Notes: generated by a model not told the origin, from the letters alone. Counted from the stretch's first letter, positions 1 through 13,300 are shown. The stretch: DNA of 64,000 bases from Metarhizium brunneum (GCF_013426205.1 NC_089426.1:2356001-2420000); one strand, 5' to 3'. Numbers and translations: made by a program.

Positions 1-51
1 GAAGTGGAGCCAGATATTCTGGAGGTTCGCGAAGGCGAAAACAAGAACTAG
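1..51 (+). CDS. 3' end of an unidentified gene (partial)
   Basis: The first 51 bases read in frame 1 as 16 codons followed by TAG at 49-51. The peptide is short and acidic/charged (EVEPDILEVREGENKN). A charged tail ending just inside the window edge looks like the C-terminus of a gene that starts upstream. The fragment is too short to identify, and an open stretch of this length can occur by chance. Confidence 0.4.
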   Translation, partial: EVEPDILEVREGENKN

Positions 52-3000
52 TTGTTGAGATCTGGGCGTAAACCGAGGTCTGATATTTGGCAGAGCATTT
101 TGCACTCTGAGTGCAAACTGAGATAATTGACAAGATGAATAGGCGTGTCATGTTCCTTGTACCCTTGACTGCGTGCTTGTACCTGACACTATAAGTGATC
201 AAGGTGAGTGAGCTCGAGCTGACTATGCAGTATGATCAATACGCCAGACGGCGCGCTCTCCTGCGTGAAGGGTCAAGTACATCAAGGTTTCCACCCCACC
301 GGCACTGGCATGGGCGATCTGCATGAGCCTCGTGGTGCAAAGGAGGGCGATGATCAATCCGCGATTAGCCAATGCCAATTTTGGGGTCTAGCCTCAGATG
401 TCCAGCTCGTCAGCTCGTCAGCTCGTCAGCTCGCCAGGGTCTTGTGAACCCGCAACGTTACTGCGTAGCGGGCATGCCTAGTATGTACATGTAAACTTGG
501 GGTACGGAGAGTGAGTCCCCCCTTTGCAGATGCCAGTTGAGTGGACGGATGACTGTGATTCACCCATCCCTCATCCTCATGCCTTGCAAGACGCAGGCCA
601 AGGCAGCCAACGAGCTCCTGAAGAGGGTACATGTAGGGTGGGTGTGTCTGTCACACGCTCCGTCAAGGAACTGTTCAAAGGGGACGGGCCGGTGTTCTGG
701 GGGTTCGAGCACCCGCTCCTGAAGCAATATGCCCGAGCATTTGATTGGACAGCCCTTTACTGACTGGAAGCAGGAAATGTGTGTACCGGGGCGCTAACTC
801 CGTCTGTATGTTATGTATGATGTCGTTGACGCCGGTGCACGTGTGAGATGGCTGCTGTCGGGAGAGAGTCTTGCATGACACAAGGCTGCCCCGAAACTAC
901 GGAGTTGGCAAGGACGACTCGGTGCGCTCTTGCTTGGATTGGGTGATGGAAATGCGGGATGCGATGGCATTTGCTGGCTAGCGTCTTGCTAGAAGGGCTG
1001 ACTTATGTTGCTAACTTGATAGGGTTGAATGGTTTGCGCCTGCTCCTGAGAAGCAGACGCCAAACAGAGTGAACCTGACATCACATGACATCGTTCCCGT
1101 GGCGCGCGGCATGTCGTTTTTGCTTATTGACTTTACCTGGTCTTTTGTTTACCCCCTTTAGGAGGGCTTAACTACTACCTAGGTAGGTATGCTGTATTTT
1201 CTTCTTTTCACCACGGCAAGTACGATGAGCAGGATCCGTTGAATGTTGCACTTTCTTCGGGCCGAGCACTTTCTTTTCTTTTTCTCACGTCACGGTGCCT
1301 TTGCACGATGCAGGTGTGTCTTGGGGCTACCCAAGTTTAGGACATCATCCTTGGATTTACGGGTTCAATGTTGGGACTGGCGAGACTAATAAGTGACAGT
1401 TGGATGGATAGCACAACCTTAATTTAGGGGACGCATAAAGAAAGTCACTCTGCTTTTCTTATTATTTTTGGTATTATACTATTTTGATGGAAGAGTCAAA
1501 TCAAAGTTTCATAGCTACCTAGGTAGGTACTTGGAGCGACTCTGGCATCGAAACTCTGCTGTTGGACGGCGCGCCAAGCACAAAGCCGGCAACGGCCACA
1601 GGTGACAGAACCATACCGGCGTGCCTTACTAAGAGACGCGAGCGTGTCGCGAACAACTTGGCTGTTGCATCAGAGGCAAGAAGGCATGGGCTTGGGTTGG
1701 TTTAGGCTTCGGCCAACCAAGGAAAAGGAAACCTGGGGGCCTGAGGTCGAGGTCTGAGGTCTGAGGTCGAGGTCTGAGACCAGGCGTGGGACGTGTCCAG
1801 CCTCGAGTTACGTACTGCTACTGTTACTGTACGTTGCCATCCTCATTGTTAGGTACTTAGAGGTCAGCTTATCGTGGGAGCTCTGGGCCAGACAGTGGAA
1901 CGCAAATTGAAGTGGTTGCAGGACCCACTCAACCACTTTTTTGTCGCGGCAACATTTGCGGAGGTTGACATGCCTCGACGAGGAGTTGGCGACGGCAGCC
2001 AACAAGGGCGAGGACGAGGCAGGCGGCAACTTGGCTCCAAGCGCATAACTGGGTAGGGGGTACGGAGTACGGAGGAGGCAGTGACAGGATTTCCCTTGGA
2101 GTTGTAGTATTTCGTGTCCATCTCCCACCCAAGCGTCCAACCATTGACGAATCATGTCTCGCCGTGTTGCGGAATAGTCTAATATGAATACTTCGTATAC
2201 GGAGTACGTACTCCGTAGTAGTTGCTTTCATTTGTGTCCTGCTCGCCTGTGCGACGTGGGCAATGACCTATTATTTACTGTTTGCTTCATGTCACGGCCC
2301 ACATCACAGCAGACACATCGCACACTTGCGCACTTGCGCACTTGAGCACTCTAGAGACGGCGCCGGAGTGACGTTCTGTGGTACTCGGTACTAGTACTTA
2401 AGTAGTTATCTGGAAACAAGAAATCGGCCTCTGACTCTGTACTGACAGATATACGTATGACTCATCACTAGGCACTGTGAGCGAGTGAAGACCTGATGGC
2501 TGAATCAAATAAGCTGAGAAGACTGTCCCTGCATTTTGCCTTCTCGTCCATGATGTGCTGCATAACGGTAAAGCCGTGCCAAGTCTCCCGGCCGTACTCC
2601 GCAATTATTATACAACAGAGCATGGAGTTATGCGCACCGGTCCAGCAACGGCATTAGCAGAAGGAAACACGCCACAATTCTTTTGCAGAAACATCCAAAC
2701 CCACACTACGGGAGTAGGCTTCATGCTTTGTGCAAACCTTGGTACCTGCGTGCCTAGGTGCGCGAGAGATGACGATGCGGCATTGAGCCCTCATCGCACC
2801 GTGGAAGTGACCAACGGGCTGCTTGGTTTGGGCATGTGCTTGCGTTTAATAGCTAGCGTCCTAGAAGAAGAGACTCGGCGCCGTGCTCCATCAAATCGAC
2901 AATGCCGGGCCAGTACTGGCCTTGGTTTATCAAGTTCACAAAGTTGTTTGGACTGCTTGCTAAAAAAGTTACTCTCTGGTGGCGCGGCGCGAGAGAGCAA

Positions 3001-3560
3001 ACCAGTAGTGTTGAGTGACGGCCACTTGGCGTCAGTGTATCCTGCGTCAAAATTGGCCGGAATGCCGCACTGTATGAGCGGGCGACACGCGTGAGTATGT
3101 ATACAGTGTGCGCAAAAGCAGTCTTGTCACACACGACGGGCCCGGCCCATCGAGGCTAGCCTCCTGAAGGTGTGTCGCACCGGTCACTGTATCAACTATT
3201 GACACATTGTGTCTGGTGGTGCTTCAGTGTCAATGGTGCGCTGCGGCACAGCCCTGGAGCGCTACGGACAGTACATGCACCCACTGTATGTACCGACCAG
3301 GCGCTTCCCTGCCCTAAGCCGGGCGCCTCCAGTGGACGTTGAGTGCCATGACCACGGGCCACGGGCCACGGGCCAGCAGCCGCCAGCACTGAGACCAGTT
3401 AGTTGAGTTGTCGCGGCAGGGGACATGGACGGTCCCGGCTCTTTCCCCTTCCGCCCATCTGAGGCTCCATGCCCCATGCGCTCCCATGGTCTCCCGCGTT
3501 TCCCAGCCAGGCTCGCATACTAGTACTCCGTACTAGTACTAATATCCTGCTGCCCAAAAT
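52..3560. other. Intergenic region, about 3.5 kb, rich in short palindromes and simple repeats
   Basis: No convincing gene. It holds an 8-bp unit repeated four times (403-434, CAGCTCGT), a GAGGTCGAGGTCT/GAGGTCT repeat (about 1741-1778), a GCACTTGC repeat (about 2322-2348), two identical 15-mers containing CTACCTAGGTAG (1175-1189 and 1515-1529), a perfect 20-bp palindrome (2198-2217) and further TACGGAGTAC-type sites (2061-2070, 3523-3532). The longest open frame (2555-3094, +) shows no family resemblance and looks spurious. Confidence 0.6.
2198..2217. repeat. Perfect 20-bp palindrome
   Basis: TACGGAGTACGTACTCCGTA equals its own reverse complement. It is two copies of the decamer TACGGAGTAC placed head to head. 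Single or half copies recur in intergenic DNA throughout the window. Its function is unknown. It could be a binding site for a dimeric regulator or a footprint of miniature mobile elements. Confidence 0.8.
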
Positions 3561-4142
3561 TTTCTTGCGGAACCTCCTCCCAAACCCTCACCACTCCAAC
3601 CAAAACACCACCGTCTGGTCTAGGTGGATTATTTTCCTCACCAGACCCTTTTCTCCCCTCTCCCCTCTGTTGGTATTGGGTTCTTCTTCTGTGTCTCGCT
3701 TGCCAGAAGACTAATAGTCCCTCTGCTCAGATCCAGCATCCCGTCCTCGCCCTCCGCCGTGCTCCTCGTGCCTCGCGACGCCTGCGGTCCGCGCTTGGTC
3801 GGCTTTTTTTTTTCCACTCCTTGGCCCTTTTTTCTTCTGGCTTGCTTTGGGAATTTGTCTTTCTCCAAACCGCCATCAGTTGCCAGCTCTTTATTTAATC
3901 ATTTTCGCGTGCCTTTCTTGGCGACCTGTTCGTCTTCTTCTTCAACAGCAAACCTGGTTTTTTTTTGGGCTGCTTTGGAGTCGAGTCCACCACACTTCGA
4001 GAGCGAGCTGCGAGACTCCATAAAAAAGTTTCTCGACCACAATCCGCCGCCCTCTTTAATTTCGGCATCTGTCCATCGGCCTTCCGCATCAGCAACAGCC
4101 TCCTTGTCAATCCTCTTGCGATCCGACAAGACTGCTCCCCTT
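3561..4142 (+). promoter_or_regulatory. Pyrimidine-rich promoter/leader of eIF4G
   Basis: This stretch has long C/T runs on the + strand, typical of strong housekeeping promoters and 5' leaders in filamentous fungi. The frame that enters the eIF4G start is open back to about 3624 but contains no ATG before 4143, so 4143 is the first ATG in that frame. Its boundaries are approximate. Confidence 0.5.
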
Positions 4143-7100
4143 ATGACGTCGCCTGCGAATCAGCAGAACCCGATCCCGGCGCCCAATACCTCCGCGACCA
4201 CGGCGACTTCTTATGCCTCCGCTGCAGGTGCGCCTAAGAAAGCTGCTCAACCGTCCCAAGTCGCAACTGGTTCCCAACCTCCTGTCGTGGTTGGTTCTTC
4301 TTCTGCCTCTCTGGCACAGAATGCGAACACCTCCTCGTCATCTTCTGTGAACGGCAAACCCGCCGTCGCCCCTGCTGTCCCTGCTGTTGCCCGCGGTAGC
4401 TCTACCAACGGCTCCGGCGTGGACCACTCGAGAAAAGTTTCCGTCACCATGGCTGCCAACGGCCCCAACTCCTACGCGGCCAACGGTGGTGCCAAATCTG
4501 GCATTCAGTTTGGCTTCGATTCGCCTGCCATGGCACACAGCACTCCTCATACTGCCAACGCTGCCCCTATCCCTATTCCTGGAGCCGGCAACCATCGCGT
4601 GCCTTCGCCCGCCCACTCTCCTTCTCCGATTCCCCAGCCATCTGCCAGCGGTGGTCGACCTCCTTCCGGTCTGCCGGGCAGTGGCCAGATGACATTTGGC
4701 AGCCTCAGTAGCGATGGCGAGGTAAGAAAAAGAAGAGTTGGAAAAGAGTAGACTGCTCTGGTCCTTCACTGTTCCCACATCTCAACTCCCCCCCTTGGCA
4801 CCCCAATCTCTAAGCACAGACGGCATCGCTAACTTCTGACTCTTGTAGCGCCACATGAGACAGGGCTCTGTCCCTCCTAACCCGAGTGCAATGGGATCGC
4901 AGCCCGGAGCCCATTATAGACGCGAGTCGAGCCACTCTGTCCAGGGTGATAACCGAGCCAACTTCCCTCCTCAAGGCGGCCGTGGCCGAGGATTCAATCC
5001 TCACAACCAGTACAACAATCAGATGGGATACCCACCCAACAACCAGTTCAGAAACGGTCCCGGCCAGGGCCGTGGAATGCCTCCGTCATTCCAGCCTCAG
5101 CCGCGCAACATGCCGTATCCCAACTCTCCCCAGCCGGCCCGAAGCCCTGCTCTCGTCCCGTCGATGCCGAATACTCCCAATATGCCTCCTGCGACGATGC
5201 AGCCGAATATGACCATGGGTACACCTCCTCAGTACCATTATCCGCCTCCAATGGCACCTCAGCATCAACAAGTACAGCCCCCTCTCCCCGACGTGTCTGA
5301 TAAGTTGCATTTCAAGTCTTTCAAGAAGAGCAAGGCTCGCCGCGACCACGCCAAGTCCCTGCAGTCAGGGCGCCTATTGGACTCTATACGCGAGCTACGC
5401 GGAAGCGACCCTAGTCAGCCTCAACGCCGTTTCCAGCAGCGGCCAGAGCAACAGTGGCGTGACCGTGATATTGGTAGCAGTCGAAGTGAAGTGTCCGGTG
5501 GCGACGTTAGGTCGGCAGTGTAATACCACAATCATCATCTCCATCATCATGCTCCTCCACCTCTGCCCAAGTTTGCCCCTCAAGACGCATCTTCTCTTGA
5601 TTTATCTCCCGAAAGTGGTGGATTTGAACTTTGGCTGACTATGAAGCATCAGAACTATGGCTATCCTCCGCAGCAGATGGATCAGTACGGCCGACCCATG
5701 TCCATGCCATATGGCTACAACAATGTTCCGCCGTACATGGGCCCTCCCCAAACTAACCCTCCAGCGTATAACCAGCAGTTTGCGCCCCCCTATGCTCCCC
5801 AACAAAGCCACAGCATGTCTCGCACCCCGTCGCAACCCGAGCGACCTTCCAGCGCCAACCAGCAAGGCCAACCCCTCGTCGTCGGCTCATCGCAGCCTCC
5901 CAACTCTCAGGGTAAACCTGGACCCAACAACTTTGTCAAGCCTAGGAAGAGCGCGGCTATTCAGATCAAGAATGCCGCTGGTGAAGTTGTGGACACGTCA
6001 ACTTTCAAGCAACCTGTTTCCCCTGCTCCCACTGGTCAGCCGTCGAAAACTCCTCCAGTTCTGGCCTCAACTCCTACTCCTCCCCCCAAATCATCCACAC
6101 CTGCTGCCCATGGTCGCTCTGAGAGCACGGCTACCCCCAAGACGGCCAAGGAGATTCAGGATGAGTTGAAGGAGAAGATTAAGCAAGCTACACAGGGAGC
6201 TGCTGCTAATGAAGCCAAGAACAAGGAGCAGGCTGTTGCTACTACAACCAAGGCGCCGGCCGACGGCTCTGCCGAGAAAGATGCTGCCGCTGCCTCTACT
6301 GCTACTCCCAAGGTCGAGGCTCCTAAGGAAACTGACAAAGTTGAGGAGCCAAACAAGGCTGAAGAGGAGAAGCCGCCCGCTGAGCCTGTCGCAGACAATG
6401 GCGACACGGAAGAGGATGAAATTGAGCGCATGATTCGGGAAATGGAAGAGGCCGATGCCAAACGCGAGAAGGAAGAAGAAGAGCACCGTAAGCGGGCTGA
6501 AGCCGAAAAGGCTGAACAAAAGAAGAAGGATGAAGAAAATCGCAAGTCCAGCGCTGCCGATGAAGACCGCAGACTCCGGGAGCAGGAACGCGAGATGGAA
6601 CGCCTGGAGGAGGAAAAGGAGCGACGTCAAAAGGAGGCTGAAGCCTCTGGCAAGACAATGTCAGTTGCAGAGGCCCTTGCTGCTGCCCGAAGTGTCAGGG
6701 ACGGCGACGCCGCCAATGTCGACTCTGTTACCGACAAACTGTCTGGCATGAAGATTGCTGAAGAGAAGGCTACTGGCGATGCCGCTGGTCAGAAACGCTC
6801 AGCCAAGCCTGCCGCCCTCAACCTAACACCTCTCAACACCAAGCCTGTCGATCCTCCTCAGCCCAGTGCAGCTCTTCAGTCCCTCAAGTCCTCTCGGTTC
6901 CTGCAGGTCATGGATCAGGAGATTTACCCGACTGGCATCAACTCCCCGAACCCTGCATTGAACGCCGCTGTCGCTAAGAAGGGCAAGAGCTTCAAGTATG
7001 ACGCTGCTTTCCTGCTGCAGTTCCAAAAGGTCTTCACCGAGCAACCCTCTGTAGAGTTCCACCAGCAGGTCAAGTCCCTAATCGGAGACGGTGACCGTTC

Positions 7101-8902
7101 TGCTCGCGCCCAGACGCCTAGACAGCCTTCTAACCGCGGCAGCAACACCTTCTCCATGGGGACGTTCAACGCTCCTCCAGGCCGCACGCTGCCGTCAGGT
7201 ACTACCTCCGAGCAGCGCATGGCCATGTCCAGTGGCACCATGCCTCGACCCCCCGTTGGCTCAATTGGATCATTCCGAGGCCCTGGTGGTGGGTTCCCAG
7301 GCACCGCCATGTCTCGTACCTCATCACAGTCTAGAGCCGCCGGCCCCAACTCGCCCAGTGGCCGCCAGTCTAGCCGCTCTACCCGCGGTAGCCGACGTGA
7401 TTTCAACACCAAGGAAGCCCAGGCTGCTAAGACCATGCCCCTAACCGCTGGTCAGGAGATCAAACCGATTGCCGTCACTTCCAGCGGTTGGAAGCCGACC
7501 AGTGTTGGCAACAAGCCTTCTGCGTCTGCTCCTGCTGCCAATGCCAGCGGTTACCTTGACCCTGAATTGGTGCAGAGAAAGGTCAAGGCCGCCCTCAACA
7601 AGATGACCCCGGAGAACTTTGACAGAATCGCCGACCAGATCCTCACGATTGCCGGGCAATCCAAGGATGAGTCTGATGGCCGCACTCTCCGTCAAGTCAT
7701 TCAGCTTACCTTTGAAAAGGCCACTGATGAAGCGCACTGGGCTTCCATGTACGCCAAGTTCTGCAAGCGTATGCTTGAGAACATGAGCGCAGACGTTCGC
7801 GACGAGCGCATCAAGGATAAAAATGGCAACGTTGTCAGTGGTGGCAATTTGTTCAGGAAGTACCTTCTCAACAGATGCCAGGAAGAGTTTGAGCGTGGCT
7901 GGAGCTCTAATTCGCCTCAACTTAAGGAGGAAGAGGGTGCAGAGGACAGCTCCAAGAAGACGCTTGGTGACGCAGCTATGCTGTCTGATGAATACTACGA
8001 AGCTGCCGCCGCCAAGCGACGTGGTCTTGGTCTCGTCCAGTTCATCGGTGAGCTGTACAAGCTCGGCATGTTGACTGAGCGTATCATGCACGAATGTGTT
8101 CACAAACTTGTCGACTATAAGGGTGTCCCTGATGAGGCCGAAATTGAGTCCCTCAGCAAGCTGTTGCGCACCATTGGTGCCAATTTGGATGCCACCGAAA
8201 AGGGCCGTCCCATGATGGACGCTTACTTCCAACGCATTCAGAACATGGCTGAGCTTCCTGAGCTGCAGAGCAGAATGAAGTTTATGCTTATGGATGTTCT
8301 TGATTTGCGTAGGGCCAACTGGGTCTCCAAGGAAGCCAACAAGGGCCCCAAGACTCTCGATGAAGTGCGTGCCGAAGCCGAAGCCCAGGCTGCCAAGGCC
8401 CAAGAGTCCGCTCGAACCAACTCTCGTGGCGGTCCTGGCCGCCCTGCCATGGGCCGTGGTGACGCTCGCAACTTTTCTGGCGGCTATGTGCAGCAAACCA
8501 GCAACCAGGTTGGCATGGACGACCTCCGACGTCTCAAGGGCTCTGCTAGCAGAACCGCGAGCCAGAACGTCACCCTTGGTCCATCCTCTATGTTTGCTTC
8601 CCGTAGTAACAGTGGCCGACGTCTCGGACCGGGAGGCTCCCTGGGTCGTCCTGGTGAAGACTCTGGAGCATCGTCTCGAACTGGGACTCCTCCCAATCGT
8701 GATAGCACCTCCAACACGAACGCATTCAGGTGAGAAGAGGATCCTGCCCATCTCTTGTACTGTGAGACTAATATGCTAATCTGACAATAGCCTACTCGCG
8801 AATATGGTAGATGCCGAACACCCCGCCTCACCTCCATCCGCAGGACCCTCTCCTCTTCTGGCCAAGGCTGTTCCCGACAGCGATAAGAAGGAGAGCGAGT
8901 AA
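4143..8902 (+). CDS. Eukaryotic translation initiation factor 4 gamma (eIF4G)
   Basis: This is the scaffold of the cytoplasmic eIF4F cap-binding complex, linking eIF4E, eIF4A, poly(A)-binding protein and eIF3. Four exons are inferred: 4143-4721, 4849-5271, 5653-8729 and 8791-8902, giving about 1396 aa. The N-terminal third is low-complexity and rich in Pro, Gln, Asn and Gly. A charged Glu/Lys coiled-coil-like region spans about residues 590-666. The eIF4E-binding motif YxxxxLL (YDAAFLL) lies near residue 783. A MIF4G (HEAT-type) domain covers roughly 970-1216 and should bind eIF4A and RNA. The C-terminus is Ser/Gly/Arg-rich. The start is the first in-frame ATG after the pyrimidine-rich leader. 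The second intron (5272-5652) is unusually long, and its acceptor could instead be the AG at 5645-5646. The family call is firm; the exact exon 2/3 junction is less so. Confidence 0.93.
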
Positions 8903-10369
8903 GAAAAGAAAAACCTAATCAGTGTCGTAATTTTTTTTCTCGGTGTCCTTGCATTTCGGGTGATAGACTTGGCGGGTTCTGTTTCTTTTTGCATTTACAG
9001 GGCTTCTACATTTTAATTCCATTTTGCGTTCTTACATGTTTGAGAAGAATCAAAAGTTGCGCGCCGCATTTTTTTTGAACCCACGATACCTCACCCATAG
9101 ACTATTTGAGATCAGAACGGGGAAGTCTCTCGCCAGACGCAGAAAGGGAACTGTGGGCGGCGGTAACAGAACAGGCAGAGCAGTTTTGCGCCAGAAAAGC
9201 ATTTCTCGCATTTTTTTTTTCATCGCGGTGCCGGATTGTTTCCCCTTCAGCCTTTCCCTTTGCTTGCCCCTCGGTTTTGTTCCAACATCTTCTGATTCTT
9301 GTCGAGGGACGCCAACACCAAGCATGGTATATGAGGGCCTTTGTTGATGCTGTCTAGCTACCTCGCGTTCGATTGGATGAAAGCAGAATCGAGACTACTG
9401 ATAGGAAAGCATGTGGCAATGAAGGCGATGACGAGGTCGGAGAAGGTGAATGCACAAAAGGTGGTTGAGATTTGTTCGTTTGTCTTTTTATGAGATGATA
9501 TATGCCCGGGCAGGTTTTCAACTTTGCTGTCATACCAGCGCAGTTGAGTCCATGGGCGGACTTTGGAGATTTCGCTTCCAAGAGGGGGCAAGGAAGGTCA
9601 AAAAACCATGAAATTCGCAAGGGGGTCATGCCGTGTTGTTCAGGAAAGCTGGAGCATTCCTTACTTTCCACTAGCTGTTACCGAGCAAAGACTCAGCTGC
9701 ATGGAGAGTTCACCAGTCGCCATAGGTGTCTTCCTGTCGCTTTGCTTAAACTTCTGTAACTCGCTTGCCGAGGATCGGAGAAACAATGAACGGATGCTTT
9801 TTTGTTGGGAATCAGTGGCTGCACCTTTTTTTTACTGTATATCTAATTTATGGAGCACTTGGGGCTGATTTTCATCAGTTGACGGAAATTCATATTTGTT
9901 CATGATCTGTTTGTTTCTACTAAATGCTTTGTGTGTCTGAATCACTCATGTGTCATCAATTTTTATGTAGATTAGTATCGCTACGTATCGCCATGAAGCA
10001 ATAATTCGTTCAACTACTATAGACGTGAAAGGCACTGCCATTTTTAACGGCCAACGCCGTTCAACCTCGAAAACTAAAGTTATGGTGATGTTGTATTCGT
10101 TTCAAAATCAAGCTACGTAATATAATGAAAAACCCTGGAATGCTCTCCGGTTGCTACAGCCAACTTGATCTTAACCAATGAGTAACGCCCATTAAAAAAA
10201 ACCTTGCTCGTCGTCCGCTATATACAAGTTCTGTCGGGATATTATATCAACAGCGCGCCGTTAAACCATAAATCAAGTCATTCACCCAACGCCTTCATGA
10301 TATATCCAAATGCAATTATACTCACACTCATAGCTATCCATTGAATACCCTTCTGTTGTTGCCAAGCTC
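8903..10369. other. Convergent intergenic region between eIF4G and POL1
   Basis: The two genes end toward each other, so this 1.47 kb should hold both 3' UTRs. The stretch from about 9800 to 10340 is notably A/T-rich. I see no coding frame with family resemblance, no tRNA and no clear repeat. Confidence 0.6.
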
Positions 10370-13300
10370 TTACGCTGCAGCAAGCAGCTTGTTGAATCCG
10401 AGTTTGGCGAAGAGCGTATCCATGGCTACCCACTGTCGGCCGCACTTATCGAGATACTTGTCAACGATGCCCTTGACTGTGCCAAATCTGACGCGGTTAT
10501 GTTCCGCAAGAGCCAAGATTGTGTCCCTGCCCTGGCGTGAAAGAGTAGAGTTGTTTGTGTCGGTTGCCTTGCTGCGAGCCTTGTCTACGTCCCAGAGGCT
10601 CGAAAAATATACGAGTTGGTTGTAAATAGCCTTTTCTGTGTACTCGTAGCGCATACGTCCTAGGCAATCGCGCGCGAGGCCTTTCGGTCCCAGACAACGA
10701 GTACCATAGACGCTCATTTGCCTTGTGCGGTTACCACACTGAGAGTCGTCGCAGACAAGCCAACCCTCGTAGTAGCGAGATGTTTGACTGCGAACGGCAT
10801 GTTCGACTTGGGCAACGACGGACAGAGTTGGGATCACTGCTCCACAACCGCCGCAGAGCACGCCGGATGCTGATACTCGATCAGGAGAGACGACAAGACC
10901 TTCAAACTTGGTGCTGACCTTGCACTTGCGGCATCGAAGAGATAACCTTGTGCAGTCGCCGAATCGTACCTCATCGGGGATTTGGGACTCGAGTGGATGG
11001 ATCTCGAGATCATCGTTGGAGCTGTTCTGCTGGGTTTGGTTTGAGCTATAACGACGTATATCCAAACCAAGTTGCTCCGCAAGTTGTGATGTAGAAGTGC
11101 CAACAATATTGGCGCATAGTCGTTCCACAGGCGGGAATATTTGTTTTCCGAGATACCATTCAACATCGGGGACGAGAGTGGAGTCTGACTTGAGATCTGC
11201 TGGTGCATAAGCACGCTTGGGGGCTGGTTCGGAACTTGTCCCATCGCCTGTAATGATGTATGACACGACATCACCTTTGCGAATCGTTTTGCCTCTTGCA
11301 ATGTCGCGAAGAGCAACTTGGACTTGCGGCATAGAATCCGCATTGGGATATTCTGTAGGGCCCTTGCCAAGTTGTGTGTAAATAATATACTTGGCTACAG
11401 GGATGCTCTGCTCCCTCATCTTGCCGGCTATATCACGCAGATACTCATGAATGCGCGTGATGGCAACTTCCGCCTCATCGCCTGAAAGAATTTCGTCAAG
11501 AAGATGTTTTGAAATTTCCTTGGATAGAGCGCAGTATTCTCGGCGTCTCATATCCAGGCCCTTCACTTCCATCTTCTCGACAAATTTACCATCTTTCTCA
11601 ATGAGATTGATAGCAGCGTACTTCTTCTTTGCCTGAAGCAAGATACGTCGGAAAACGTTGTCGATATCGATTTCAAGCAACTTGTATTGGTCATTGACGG
11701 CCCTCTTGAACTCGTTGCCAACTCTGAAAGCGTCAGCAACACTGTCCACATTCGCATTGATCATGACGGAGTCAGTGTCGCCATAAATGACCTGCAGAGA
11801 CTTGCTTTCGGCAAGCTCTTTTGTGCTTCGAAGAATCTCACGGCCTTTGTACGTCGTCAGAACAGCCAGTGGCCGGGCGTAGAAACGGGACTTGGTGTAG
11901 CCCAAGCATCCGTACATAGAGTTGGCCGTGAGCTTCAGAGCAAGCTGCTTGATGTCCCAGGTGGCCAGTTGTTCAGGGGTTGCATTTTTGTCCTTCATAA
12001 GTGCCTTGACTTGGCGACGACGCCCAACAAGAGTTGCAATAAGTCTCGGTAGTATACCTTGATCTTGATCTGCGGGTACTTCTGGAACCGCATCTTCATC
12101 ATCAGCCTATTTCGCCTCAGTTAGTCGTGATGCTCATGTAAATAAATTCTTAGTAATACATGTTATGCCCTTACCAAAGCTGTTCGATCAACTGTTGTGA
12201 AGCAAATGTTGAACTCTTGGATAATTGAGGGATATAGGGAATTGAAGTCCATTACAAGAACAAACTTGTCATACAAACCCTTTTCGGGCTCAAAGACCAG
12301 ACCACCCTTGTATTTGTCCTTCTTTTTCCCCTCTCCGGTAGCCTCTTCCTGGTTCTCATCTTCCCGCTTCTGGCGGCCGCGGAATGACTGCTTGTCCGGG
12401 CAAATATATTTGTTGCGGTGGAACTCATGAAGCAGAATGTACTCATTACGCTCAGCTCGTGTACCAGTCAATGTTCGGGCCCAAGAGTTACCAGCAAGGT
12501 TGGTCAAGACTTTTGTCAGAGGAAGTAGCTGGACACTTAACGCCAACGCAGCAATAAAGTGCGTATCGGCTTCCATGTGCGTGATATAATCCATGAGGCC
12601 TTGTTTTTCTTTGGCCCAGCTGCTTAGTGCTGCCTCGTTGTCGACGTCCCTCCGGCGATTATCTCCGGAAAGGTACAGGCTGCACATTTCGGTTAAACTC
12701 CAGTTTTGGCACTTGTACATGGCTGACTTTCCGGCGTCATTGGCAAGATCGCACAATAGTCGACCAGCAATGACTTGGCGTTCGGCAAAGACATTACCAC
12801 CGACTTTGCCAATAGATGCAGGCCACTCACGTCGTCGGAGGCGACCAAGTCTGGACCACTGGTGAATTTTCTTCTCGCGGAGGCGGCTCAGAAGCACACT
12901 GTAGTCTACCCCTTCAAACTGATGCCCAAGAATGACATCTGGATCAGCCACGTCAACTTGAGCCAAAAAAAAGCTCAAAATGTCTACTTCCTGCTTCTTT
13001 AACACGAGGAGGCCCCTATTCCTCTTTTGGACTAACTGATCAAAGCCGAAAGGGAAGCTTGGTCCGTGGGGGCGAATAACCGTAAATGTTCTGCACGGGA
13101 GCTTTTCTGCTGGCATTGTTTCACTCAGTGAGACCTTGTCGTATACTCTTGCGCTAATGGCAAGAATCTCTTGCTTATTCTCTTTTGCATTAAATGCGGT
13201 TCGGATAGCAACACTCATGAGGGTCAGTGGTGGCGCGTCGAGATTATCGGACTCGCTGATGGTTGACACCATGTTTGGGTGTTCAGCCAATACTTCCAGT

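Noticed and set aside
697..717. GGGGTTCGAGCACCC-like sequence resembling a tRNA T-arm
   Set aside because: No matching acceptor, D-arm or anticodon stem could be found around it.
3087..3092. ACGCGT upstream of eIF4G, and others at about 22247 and 40155
   Set aside because: A 6-mer is expected about 15 times in 64 kb by chance, and these are not beside S-phase genes, so I do not call them cell-cycle boxes.
2555..3094. 179-codon + strand frame in the first intergenic region
   Set aside because: No family resemblance, no flanking exons with consistent splicing, and composition like surrounding non-coding DNA.
7441..8751. 436-codon open frame on the minus strand opposite eIF4G
   Set aside because: It mirrors the strong eIF4G coding frame, has no family resemblance and no promoter context. 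Its openness follows from eIF4G codon use.
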